Below are positions 6,202 through 11,999 of a stretch of DNA of 11,999 nucleotides, piece by piece. Source of the stretch: Kiritimatiellales bacterium. GTDB taxonomy: Bacteria; Verrucomicrobiota; Kiritimatiellia; Kiritimatiellales; Pontiellaceae. The stretch covers positions 1-11,999 of the forward strand of contig DAOVNC010000063.1 of the NCBI GenBank assembly GCA_030630445.1, written 5' to 3'. Below the pieces are notes generated by a model, which saw only the letters and a program-made list of their open reading frames with translations, did no database searches and had not been told where the DNA came from. Position numbers and translations under genes: made by a program. The stretch's first letter is position 1, and every line of letters begins with the position of its first letter.

Positions 6202-7668
6202 TTATTGCACCGGTGCCGACAGGCGGGCAAGGCGCATGGCCAGTTTAAACCAGAAAGATTTATCATTCACGTCTGCATCGGTCATGAGTCGCGAGTTTTT
6301 GAAATCGTCTTCGAACATCTGTTCCACTTCGGTGGCAAAGGCGGCATCGTGGACGAAGGCGGTGATTTCAAAGTTGAGCCGGAAGGAGCGGTTGTCCAGG
6401 TTGGCGGTGCCGATGGTGGAAACCCGATCGTCGATCAACATGGTTTTCTGATGGAGAAACCCGTTGGTGTAGCGGTAGATCTTTGCTCCGGTTGTGGTGG
6501 CCTCTTTGTAGAACGAGAAGGCGCAGAGGTAAACCGTTAGATGATCGGGGGTGTCGGGAATCAGAATGCGCACATCCACCCCGCGCAGGGCGGCGAGCTG
6601 AATCGCGGTCACAACCGCTTCATCTGGAACAAAGTAGGGACTTGCAATCCAGATGCGTTTTTCGGCGGAATTAATGGCGTGCACAAACATGAGCGTAGCC
6701 GTTGCGTGTTCATCGGCCGGGCCGGAAGAGACCACCAGTACAGATTGGTTTTGGTTCCTTGATGCTTCGGGTTTCCAGTTAAGCTCGGTCAGCAGCTGCT
6801 CGCTGGCCCAGTTCCAGTCGGAAGCAAACGAGAGCTGTGCCGCCAGCACCGCCGGGCCCTCGATGCGGAGGTGGGTATCCCGCCAATGCCCGAACGTTGG
6901 ATCTTTCCCCAGATATTCGTCGCCCACATTGTGCCCGCCAATCCATGCGGTTTTTCCATCGACCACCACAATTTTACGATGGTTTCGGAAGTTGATCTGA
7001 AAGTGGTTGCGCGGCCCCTTTTGAGTGTTAAAGGCATAAACCTCCACGCCGGCATTGCTTAGTTCCTGCTTGTAGGATTTGGGCAGGTCGTGCGATCCAA
7101 TTTCATCATACAAAAAATAGACGTGAAGTCCCTGTCGCGCTTTGTCGATCAGGATATCCTTTGCCGCACGTCCGATTTCATCGTCGTGGACGATATAAAA
7201 TTGAAACAGGATATATTCCTTGGCTTCATTCATGCCCTGGAGGATGCTCGCGAAGGTGGCCTCTCCATCCACTAAAAGCTTAACGTCATTGCCGCTGAGC
7301 AACGGGAGGTCGGCCAGTTGCTGTGCGACGCGATCCGCCCCGCGTGTTTTTGATTCATCCTCGGCGAATGGGGCTAGCTCCTGATGCAATGCGTTGAACC
7401 GATCGGCCATCTCCTCGTGCGCCAACTGCCGGGCTGTGACGTAGCCGTTGAAGTGGCTCCTTCCCAAAAACCAGTAGGCGGGTACCGACACGTATGGAAT
7501 GGTGTTGAGCGAGATCAACCAAGCGACGGAACCCTGCGGTGTGCGGGCCTCCATGACCGCCGAGATGGACGTCAGGAAGCCCATCACATGAGCCGTTATG
7601 ACCATAACCACCCAACCCTTGATCTTCTTGGTTTTTAGACGAGGTTTTTTTGACTTCCGGTTGTGCAT
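6202..7668 (-). CDS. cls: Cardiolipin synthase-type phospholipase D
   Basis: A 488-residue membrane-bound PLD-superfamily protein that fits cardiolipin synthase, which joins two phosphatidylglycerols and releases glycerol. Two membrane spans (about 19-39 and 48-68) include the typical SVAWLISLNTIPYVSVPAYW stretch of the PLDc_N region. Both catalytic HKD motifs are intact: H230-K232-D237 (NHRKIVVVD) and H406-K408-D413 (LHQKTMLID). Length is normal for ClsA-like enzymes. The basic N-terminus (residues 4-17) before span 1 is longer than usual. AGAGG at 7676-7680 precedes the ATG. The patatin gene downstream may act on the same lipids. Phosphatidyl-transfer activity on other alcohols cannot be excluded. 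Confidence 0.93.
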   Translation of the reverse strand: MHNRKSKKPRLKTKKIKGWVVMVITAHVMGFLTSISAVMEARTPQGSVAWLISLNTIPYVSVPAYWFLGRSHFNGYVTARQLAHEEMADRFNALHQELAPFAEDESKTRGADRVAQQLADLPLLSGNDVKLLVDGEATFASILQGMNEAKEYILFQFYIVHDDEIGRAAKDILIDKARQGLHVYFLYDEIGSHDLPKSYKQELSNAGVEVYAFNTQKGPRNHFQINFRNHRKIVVVDGKTAWIGGHNVGDEYLGKDPTFGHWRDTHLRIEGPAVLAAQLSFASDWNWASEQLLTELNWKPEASRNQNQSVLVVSSGPADEHATATLMFVHAINSAEKRIWIASPYFVPDEAVVTAIQLAALRGVDVRILIPDTPDHLTVYLCAFSFYKEATTTGAKIYRYTNGFLHQKTMLIDDRVSTIGTANLDNRSFRLNFEITAFVHDAAFATEVEQMFEDDFKNSRLMTDADVNDKSFWFKLAMRLARLSAPVQ

Positions 7669-7871
7669 GGCTTTGCCTCTTGCCGCTGGCTGGGGTCGGT
7701 CGGGACCTTAGTACTCTGTAATTTATAAATATTCGGATGTACAAACCACTAATTTTCACTAATCAACACTAATTTTATTGGAGAACCAAAGGTAGATTAG
7801 TGTGAATTAGTGGTTCAAAAATAGGCCCCATAAAATACGAAGTTTTAGACCATACAGTGTACTCGTTTTTT
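7669..7871. other. Intergenic region between two minus-strand genes (203 bases)
   Basis: It holds the inverted repeat at 7744-7815 and the presumed promoter of the phospholipase gene. An AT-rich patch at 7719-7732 could supply its -10 region. I see no clear terminator for the outer-membrane gene: the T-run at 7866-7873 lies on the plus strand without a stem. Confidence 0.5.
7744..7815. repeat. Inverted repeat, AACCACTAAT...ATTAGTGGTT
   Basis: Arms 7744-7763 and 7796-7815 match at 18 of 20 positions. The left arm carries an additional tandem half-unit (CAACACTAAT, 7764-7773). The AACCAC ends and the asymmetric extra unit parallel the element at 1545-1610, which suggests the same class of intergenic repeat with a different core word. 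Confidence 0.75.
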
Positions 7872-8669
7872 TTACAGGAATTGAAGGTTGAGGGCGAAGA
7901 AGATTTGCCAATCCGGGTAGTTTGCTCCTTTGTCCGCAACAGAGAATTGAGGTTCGATGAAGGTGTTGTAGACGACCTTTCCTTTCTTTATCACCTTGCC
8001 GATACCTACACCGATCGGAACGCTGTAGGTATCGTTCTCAAAGTTGTAGATCCAAATAGGGGCAGCGCGCAGATAGACCCCTTTGCCCAGTTGATAAAAC
8101 ATAAAGGGTTGAAAAGTACCCACATGGACATCGTTGGCATTGCTCGCACCCGCAAAGCTGTGTTGCCAGGTCAGCAGATATCCTTTTTGAAATGTTGGGC
8201 TTCGACCATCGAACACCACATGGGCCAACCCCCCAGACCATTTTCGGCTCCCCAGAAGCGACGGAGATGCGGTCGGAGCTGTTAGCAGCGGACCTAGGCC
8301 GACGCTTACGGCGGGGTTTTTGGTTTTAAAAAGATAGGCGCCAAAAATATTGAAATCACCCAATCCCGTCTCGTGGGTCGCAGGCGTGTCAAGGGTCACA
8401 ATCGGGAGCGAGGCGCGGATAAGCCAGTCGCCTTGGCCAATTTTTACGGGTTGGGCGTAGCGAAACCAGAATTGGTTTGCAGTACCGTCTTCGATCCCCG
8501 TCAGTTCGCCAATGTAGTAGTTCTGGATGTTGAAGGCCTTCATATTGGCAAGGGGATTATTGGCCTGGGCGGCGGCATTCGCCTGGGTCTCCTTCGTTGC
8601 TTCCTCTGAAAAACCACTCAGCGATAGTGCTGCGAATGCGAGCACGGCTACACTCCATTTTTTATTCAT
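7872..8669 (-). CDS. Secreted protein, probable outer-membrane beta barrel
   Basis: A 265-residue exported protein with a signal peptide (about residues 1-20, MNKKWSVAVLAFAALSLSG) and a short Ala/Asn/Gln-rich linker to about residue 40. The rest consists of alternating strands rich in Gly, Tyr, Trp and Phe (NQFWFRYAQPVKIGQGDWLI, GDFNIFGAYLF, AVSVGLGPLL) and ends in FFALNLQFL. This is the pattern of small outer-membrane barrels, of the kind often labelled neuromedin U-like or transporter in annotations; that label is from memory of the family, and no function is known. AAAGGAG at 8676-8682 precedes the ATG. Its upstream region has the same dyad, 16-base spacer and TTTCATGATAA as the sulfatase promoter, so the two are probably co-regulated. 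Confidence 0.8.
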   Translation of the reverse strand: MNKKWSVAVLAFAALSLSGFSEEATKETQANAAAQANNPLANMKAFNIQNYYIGELTGIEDGTANQFWFRYAQPVKIGQGDWLIRASLPIVTLDTPATHETGLGDFNIFGAYLFKTKNPAVSVGLGPLLTAPTASPSLLGSRKWSGGLAHVVFDGRSPTFQKGYLLTWQHSFAGASNANDVHVGTFQPFMFYQLGKGVYLRAAPIWIYNFENDTYSVPIGVGIGKVIKKGKVVYNTFIEPQFSVADKGANYPDWQIFFALNLQFL

Positions 8670-8759
8670 GATATACTCCTTTTTTTAGTTAAGCGTCATT
8701 TCCTTTTGTATTCATTGCTCCATGCGAACGTATCCTCGAACTCCCGTATCATGTTTTCT

Positions 8760-8802
8760 TTATCATGAAATTCGAGGGTTTTTGCGTACGACCAAGGTCC
8801 TA
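8760..8802 (-). promoter_or_regulatory. Candidate activated promoter of the outer-membrane gene
   Basis: On the minus strand the dyad (TAGGACCTTGGTCGTA, 8802 to 8787) is followed after exactly 16 bases by TTTCATGATAA (8770 to 8760). This spacing and the 11-mer are identical to the sulfatase promoter, while the 16 bases between are unrelated. The implied start is near 8750, about 80 bases ahead of the start codon. Confidence 0.6.
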
Positions 8803-8833
8803 TTGCGAGAATCATGGTTTTGCTGTTTTATCC
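8787..8833 (+). promoter_or_regulatory. Same dyad read forward: possible promoter for the small-protein gene
   Basis: In the plus direction the dyad runs into TTGCGA (8803-8808). A 17-base gap then leads to TTTTAT (8826-8831), preceded by TG at 8824-8825. The dyad could therefore drive both divergent units. The forward -10 matches the conserved 11-mer less well than the reverse one does, so this direction is less certain. Confidence 0.4.
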
Positions 8834-8856
8834 CTGCAACTGCGGGTTTTGAATGA

Positions 8857-8979
8857 GAGGCCTATGCGGGCTGGGCGCTCGAACTCGCGCTGGCGTACGT
8901 GGAAGACGCCGAATTGGCCATTCTCGAAGCCGTCGGGTCGCGCATGTTGGCCGACGATGCCGTCGCAGAGCAACTCTAA
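8857..8979 (+). pseudogene. Remnant of a small helical protein gene
   Basis: The frame from 8857 to the TAA at 8977-8979 encodes 40 residues that look like real protein: EAYAGWALELALAYVEDAE, then LAILEAVGSRMLADDA and a short tail. It is amphipathic, Ala/Glu/Leu-rich and lacks the scrambled look of shadow frames. It has no usable start: a TGA (8854-8856) directly precedes it and no Shine-Dalgarno is evident. An ATG at 8853 is in the next frame, so a one-base frameshift could restore a complete small protein. It lies between the regulator dyad and another small helical protein. Either a decayed gene or a sequencing frameshift would explain it; it could also be chance. Confidence 0.4.
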
Positions 8980-9000
8980 CCGACGAATACAAACAAACCG

Positions 9001-9037
9001 CCATGCCGGGGCGAGCAGTCCGCTCGCTCCCGGATGG
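9001..9037 (+). other. Strong hairpin in the leader of the small-protein gene
   Basis: CCAT, CCGGG and GCGAGC on the left pair with GCTCGC, CCCGG and ATGG on the right. This gives 15 base pairs with two single-base bulges (9005, 9028) and a five-base AGTCC loop (9017-9021). No T-run follows, and the Shine-Dalgarno starts seven bases later. It could protect the mRNA 5' end or be a dispersed repeat; it is not an intrinsic terminator. Confidence 0.65.
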
Positions 9038-9056
9038 CCCATTAAGGAGAGAAAAA

Positions 9057-9353
9057 ATGGCAGACCCAGTAACCGAAATCCTAAAAGCACTTAAAAAACA
9101 GCGCGATGAAATCGCTGTGCAGGTGAACCTCGGAAAGGCCGAAGCAAAGGATGAATGGAAGAAACTTGAGACCAAGTTTGAAACCCTGACAAGCGATGCA
9201 AAGCAACGCACGCAGCCTTTGTCTGGTGCCGTTGAAGACGCGGCGGGCTCGGCGGGTTCCCAAGCGAAAAAAGTCACGAATGCGGCGCTCGATCTGGCTG
9301 CAAAAGAGCTGCTGGACGGATACACCAAACTAAAGACGCTCTTGAATTCTTAG
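9057..9353 (+). CDS. Small charged helical (coiled-coil-like) protein
   Basis: A 98-residue cytoplasmic protein with no signal peptide or membrane span. Residues 1-50 are a long, highly charged amphipathic helix (ILKALKKQRDEIAVQVNLGK, then EAKDEWKKLETKFETL). A Gly/Ser/Ala-rich break follows near 64-74, then a second helix (about 75-97). I recognise the style of short stress-associated helical proteins with EAKDEWKKLE-type segments but cannot assign a family or function. The ATG at 9057 is chosen over an in-frame ATG at 8853 because AAGGAGA (9044-9050) sits just ahead of it and the residues upstream are Arg-rich and non-protein-like. The UbiB-like gene starts 88 bases downstream. Confidence 0.75.
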   Translation: MADPVTEILKALKKQRDEIAVQVNLGKAEAKDEWKKLETKFETLTSDAKQRTQPLSGAVEDAAGSAGSQAKKVTNAALDLAAKELLDGYTKLKTLLNS

Positions 9354-9380
9354 CGACCCATCGCTCTGCCAAACTCGAAA

Positions 9381-9420
9381 CCGGATACGTGTGACGTGCA
9401 CCGTGCGACACCGTGTCCGG
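9381..9420 (+). other. Inverted repeat ahead of the UbiB-like gene
   Basis: CCGGATACG (9381-9389) and CGTGTCCGG (9412-9420) pair at eight of nine positions, the ninth being a possible T-G wobble. Between them lie further complementary GTGT/ACAC words. The right half also contains an 11-base palindrome, GACACCGTGTC (9407-9417). It ends 11 bases before the AAGGA of the next gene, so it could be a leader hairpin or an operator. Confidence 0.45.
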
Positions 9421-9441
9421 GTCGTGATCATAAGGACAACC

Positions 9442-11106
9442 ATGAAATTTAACGAGATTCCCCAAATTCACCGAAATGCGCGGCGGGCGAAAGAAATCCT
9501 CAGTATTTTGGCGAAGTATGGGTTGGCCCAGTGGCTTCGTGACAGCGATCCCGGATTTCTAAAGTCTCGCTTTGTCAGTTATGATGGCGAGAAACTACAG
9601 GGTCTATCTCAGGAAGTGCGCATTCGCATGGCCCTGACCGAGTTGGGAACCACGTTCATCAAGTTGGGCCAAATGCTCAGCACACGGGCGGATCTCATAA
9701 GTCCAGAGCTGGCTGCCGAACTCGGGAAGCTCCAGCAGGACACGCCCGCCGACTCACCAGAGGTTGTTCGAGAAACAATCATGGCAGAGCTAGGAAAGCC
9801 GCCTGAAGAAATCTACGCCTCGTTCACGGATACACCGCTCGCCTCCGCATCCATCGGGCAGGTGCACCTTGCAACGCTCCCTGGCGGAGAAGAGGTGGTC
9901 GTTAAGATCCAGCACGCCGGTATTGCGGATACGATCGAGAAAGATCTGGATATCCTCCTGGCTCTGGGACGGGCATCCGAAAAACTCAACGAAGAGATCC
10001 GCCTTTACCAACCGTCCCTCGTGCTGGCGGAGTTCCGCAAAAACCTGCTTCGCGAGCTGGATTATAAACGCGAGAGAAGCAATCTGCAGGCCTTCACCCG
10101 CAACTTTGAAAAAGACGAAACCGTTCATATCCCCGTGGCCTATCCGGAGTTCAGCAACTTCAAGGTACTGACCATGGAGAAGCTGGAAGGATTCAGCCTC
10201 GCCAAGTCGGAGCTCTTGGAAGCCGAGCATATCGATTGCAATGAGCTGGTCCGGCGCGGGGCCAACCTCTATCTTGAGATGATCTTCCGCGACGGATTTT
10301 ATCATGCCGACCCCCATCCCGGTAACCTTTATGTGATGTCGGACAACGTCATCGGACTGATTGACTGCGGAATGGTGGGGCGACTTGACACAAAACCCCG
10401 CGAACTCTTCGAGAGCCTGCTCGAATCGTTTGTGCAAAAGGACGTTGAACAACTGACGGATACCTGCACAAAGCTCGGCATTGTACCGAAAGATCTCGAT
10501 CGCGAGGCCTTGCAATCAGAGATCGAAGAGTTTATGTCAGAAAACCTCAGCAACTCGCTTGAGGATCTCGACATGAGTTCCTTATTCAATGATCTGACGT
10601 CAATCATTCGGAAGCACCGTATTGTTACGAAGCCGTCCATATCGCTGTTGATGAAGGTGCTAATTATGCTCGAAGGAACGGCGAGACTTTTAAACCCAAG
10701 CTTCAGTCTTTCGGAACTGGCCGAACCTTATTTTCACAAAATTGCGGAACGAAAATATGGTCCGGAGCGCCTGTTTCGACAACTGCAACGAAACATAAAA
10801 GATTGGGAAATCCTGATCAAATCCTTGCCTCGCGATCTTTCAAGCATGCTCGAACGCATCCGGCGAGGCACCTTCGACGTTAATCTCGAACATCGAAAAC
10901 TCGATGTGGTGGTGAACCGAATGACGTACGGCATAATCACGGCGGCATTGTTTCTCGGTTCATCGTTGCTTATGGCCCAGAACATCCAACCTATCGCATG
11001 GGGAATGTCGGTTCCCGGAGCCGTTGGCACGGTGCTTTCCCTCATCATGGGGTACCGCCTCGTTCGCTCCATTGGACAATCTGGGGGTCTTAATTCTAAA
11101 CCATGA
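9442..11106 (+). CDS. UbiB/ABC1-family atypical kinase
   Basis: A 554-residue protein of the ABC1/ADCK/UbiB family, ATP-binding kinase-like proteins tied to quinone biosynthesis and membrane lipid homeostasis. In order: the family-specific KLGQ motif (74-77), the Ala-rich ASASIG loop (134-139) that replaces the normal glycine loop, the ATP-site lysine K155 (VVVKIQ), RELDYKRE, the catalytic-loop HADPHPGN (288-295) and the metal-binding D308 (LIDCG). Two hydrophobic segments close the C-terminus (about 495-540), as in UbiB. I start at 9442 because AAGGA (9432-9436) precedes it; an in-frame start at 9391 would add 17 basic residues without a ribosome site. No ubi genes are adjacent, so a role in quinone synthesis is only presumed. 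Confidence 0.92.
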   Translation: MKFNEIPQIHRNARRAKEILSILAKYGLAQWLRDSDPGFLKSRFVSYDGEKLQGLSQEVRIRMALTELGTTFIKLGQMLSTRADLISPELAAELGKLQQDTPADSPEVVRETIMAELGKPPEEIYASFTDTPLASASIGQVHLATLPGGEEVVVKIQHAGIADTIEKDLDILLALGRASEKLNEEIRLYQPSLVLAEFRKNLLRELDYKRERSNLQAFTRNFEKDETVHIPVAYPEFSNFKVLTMEKLEGFSLAKSELLEAEHIDCNELVRRGANLYLEMIFRDGFYHADPHPGNLYVMSDNVIGLIDCGMVGRLDTKPRELFESLLESFVQKDVEQLTDTCTKLGIVPKDLDREALQSEIEEFMSENLSNSLEDLDMSSLFNDLTSIIRKHRIVTKPSISLLMKVLIMLEGTARLLNPSFSLSELAEPYFHKIAERKYGPERLFRQLQRNIKDWEILIKSLPRDLSSMLERIRRGTFDVNLEHRKLDVVVNRMTYGIITAALFLGSSLLMAQNIQPIAWGMSVPGAVGTVLSLIMGYRLVRSIGQSGGLNSKP

Positions 11107-11489
11107 TCTTCAGATAGGTTTCTGCCACGCTAACCTCGTAACGTATGGGATAGTCACTCCAAACCTTCATCTCATTCTTTGACTCCGCCAACCTTTCGTC
11201 CTTAGATTTTGATAAAGAGTGCTGGTTCGTTTGTTTAGATCTCGGTTCTTTTTTGCTTCGTCGCCATCATGCTCTCCAGATTCAGTATTTGCGGAAGAGG
11301 TCTCGGCGTCATCAGCCTCAACCTCAACGTCGGGCTTTGCCCGAGTTGAATGCTTAACGCTGAACATTGAATGGACTTTGACATTGGATGTTATGGGGAA
11401 AAGGAAAACTAGAACACCTTCAGAAACGGATGGCTGGAACGAAAAGTGCCAAAGTGTACTTTTGTCACTTTAGGCGATGAGGATAGACT
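11107..11489. other. Intergenic region, no convincing gene (383 bases)
   Basis: Neither strand shows a frame with a ribosome site and protein-like composition over a useful length. A 24-codon minus-strand frame (11170 to 11096) overlaps the end of the UbiB-like gene and reads like protein (MKVWSDYPIRYEVSVAETYL), but it is too short to call. Around 11346-11392 the sequence has loosely repeated GAATG/GAACATTGAATGG words of a low-complexity kind. A palindrome sits at 11443-11471. Confidence 0.55.
11443..11471. promoter_or_regulatory. Imperfect palindrome upstream of the membrane-protein gene
   Basis: The 29-base element starts AAAGTG and ends CACTTT, with a nested AAAGTGTACTTT (11451-11462). 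It ends 18 bases ahead of the GTG start at 11490. It could be an operator or a leader hairpin, or a member of a repeat family. No regulator can be assigned. Confidence 0.4.
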
Positions 11490-11850
11490 GTGCAGACATC
11501 AAAAATAGAACCATGGCGAGCTTGGATAGACACACATCACTTTGCAGTGCTGTTGTGTGCCTTGGGCATGATGATCTTTGCAGCACCAGTTGCCGGTGCA
11601 TTGGGGTTTCCGAAACTGTTAACACGCTTGTTGATTTTATTCTGCTTCAGTTTCATGTTGCTGTCTGCAGTGTTTGCCATTAGCAGCTCGCGACGACATT
11701 TGATGATTGCAGCGATCCTGTCGATTCCTGCGGTGATCCTGCAGAGTGTCAGTGCATTACCCTCTTATGGCCGTAAGGCTTCTCTGTATGAACGGCTTCT
11801 ATCAAATCCTCCTTCGAATATTGATACGCTGCTGCTGGAAGGTTCATCGA
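11490..11850 (+). pseudogene. Truncated membrane protein, possibly ion-channel N-terminus
   Basis: The frame starts at GTG 11490, with GAGG at 11479-11482 upstream, and reads QTSKIEPWRAWIDTHHFAVL, then two or three strongly hydrophobic helices (about residues 18-37, 42-58 and 65-76). A basic SSSRRH turn lies between the second and third. This resembles the N-terminal region of bacterial potassium-channel-like proteins (Ion_trans_2 type), in which small helices precede the pore domain; the assignment is tentative. The pore signature never appears: after about residue 90 the hydrophobic character is lost, and from about 11857 another frame encodes an IstB transposition protein fragment. The gene is therefore probably cut by an insertion-related rearrangement between about 11770 and 11857. 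Confidence 0.6.
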
Positions 11851-11999
11851 TTGGTCGAATACGAGCGCACCAGCCTCGTGGTAACCACCAATCTGCCCTT
11901 CGAGTCATGGACGGAAGTGCTCGGCTCCCAGCGGCTCACCGGCGCTTTGTTGGATCGGCTGACCCACCGGGTCCATATCCTCGAAGCCAATGGCGAAAG
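11851..11999 (+). mobile_element. istB: IS21-family IstB C-terminal fragment (runs off window)
   Basis: The frame beginning at 11851 encodes LVEYERTSLVVTTNLPFESW, then TEVLGSQRLTGALLDRLTHR and VHILEANGE at the window end. This is the C-terminal part of IstB, the AAA+ ATPase helper of IS21-type transposases: sensor-like VVTTNLPF, then LTGALLDRLTHR and the HILE segment are highly characteristic. The Walker A and B motifs and everything N-terminal are missing, and no istA precedes it. It is a truncated element joined to the membrane-protein gene, not a complete insertion. Homology starts near 11857; the bases just before it cannot be assigned to either partner. Confidence 0.85.

Larger units (their letters stand above)
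8670..9056. other. Divergent regulatory and leader region (387 bases)
   Basis: Going left to right: the outer-membrane gene's leader; an inverted repeat CCTCGAA/TTCGAGG (8734-8740 and 8771-8777) with TATCATG twice inside (8747-8753, 8761-8767); the regulator dyad at 8787-8802; a coding remnant at 8857-8979; a strong hairpin at 9001-9037; and the Shine-Dalgarno of the small-protein gene at 9044-9050. Confidence 0.7.

Noticed and set aside
7698..7716. Possible fourth regulator site (ACTAAGGTCC on the minus strand) upstream of the cardiolipin synthase
   Set aside because: Only about 10 of 16 dyad positions match, the left half-site is lost, and no TTTCATGATAA follows at the right distance.
8853..9056. 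N-terminal extension of the small helical protein from the ATG at 8853
   Set aside because: The extension is Arg/Gly-rich and unlike the protein, spans the hairpin, and the strong Shine-Dalgarno sits before the ATG at 9057.
9352..9365. AGCGA-CCCA-TCGCT hairpin after the small-protein stop as a terminator
   Set aside because: The stem is only five base pairs and there is no T-run.
9790..10515. Minus-strand open frame (241 codons) inside the UbiB-like gene
   Set aside because: It is a mirror of the kinase-like coding sequence and has no independent evidence.
11167..11367. Minus-strand 66-codon frame, acidic then basic
   Set aside because: No ribosome site, no domain and low-complexity composition; it is treated as non-coding.

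Overview
The window reads as about 12 kb of a free-living Gram-negative bacterial chromosome of moderately high GC. It carries an exported arylsulfatase, an outer-membrane protein with a signal peptide, and several families of intergenic inverted repeats. That mix fits a sulfatase-rich, probably aquatic bacterium, for example of the PVC group (Kiritimatiellota or Lentisphaerota). The taxonomic guess is inference only; there is no rRNA or other marker gene here. I see no tRNA, rRNA, CRISPR array or phage module.

Layout. 1-1444 (+): the end of a sensor histidine kinase, a FixJ-type response regulator whose start overlaps the kinase stop, and a receiver-only response regulator. 1445-1834: a 390-base gap with an inverted repeat and a strong candidate promoter. 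1835-5071 (+): arylsulfatase, a perfect terminator, an exported HAD-type phosphatase and a MarC-family membrane protein. 5072-5325: a large inverted repeat between convergent genes. 5326-7668 (-): a patatin-like phospholipase downstream of a cardiolipin-synthase-type phospholipase D. 7669-7871: another inverted repeat. 7872-8669 (-): a secreted protein, probably an outer-membrane beta barrel. 8670-9056: a divergent regulatory region, a coding remnant and a strong leader hairpin. 9057-11103 (+): a small helical protein and a UbiB/ABC1-family kinase-like protein. 11107-11489: largely empty, with a palindrome at its end. 11490-11999 (+): the 5' end of a membrane protein starting at GTG, running into an IS21-type istB fragment.

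The main observation is regulatory. A 16-bp dyad, TACGACCAAGGTCCTA, lies upstream of the sulfatase (1689-1704) and again between the outer-membrane protein and the small-protein gene (8787-8802). A diverged copy lies before the receiver-only regulator (1008-1023). At the sulfatase, and at the outer-membrane gene read on the minus strand, the dyad is followed after exactly 16 bases by the same 11-mer, TTTCATGATAA. The two 16-base spacers are unrelated, so this looks like a conserved activated promoter rather than a duplication. The obvious candidate to bind it is the LuxR/FixJ-type regulator encoded beside it. If so, the window holds a compact envelope regulon: a kinase and regulator controlling a second receiver, a periplasmic sulfatase/phosphatase/MarC operon, an outer-membrane protein and perhaps small helical proteins. 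The lipid genes and the UbiB-like gene are neighbours with no clear copy of the promoter.
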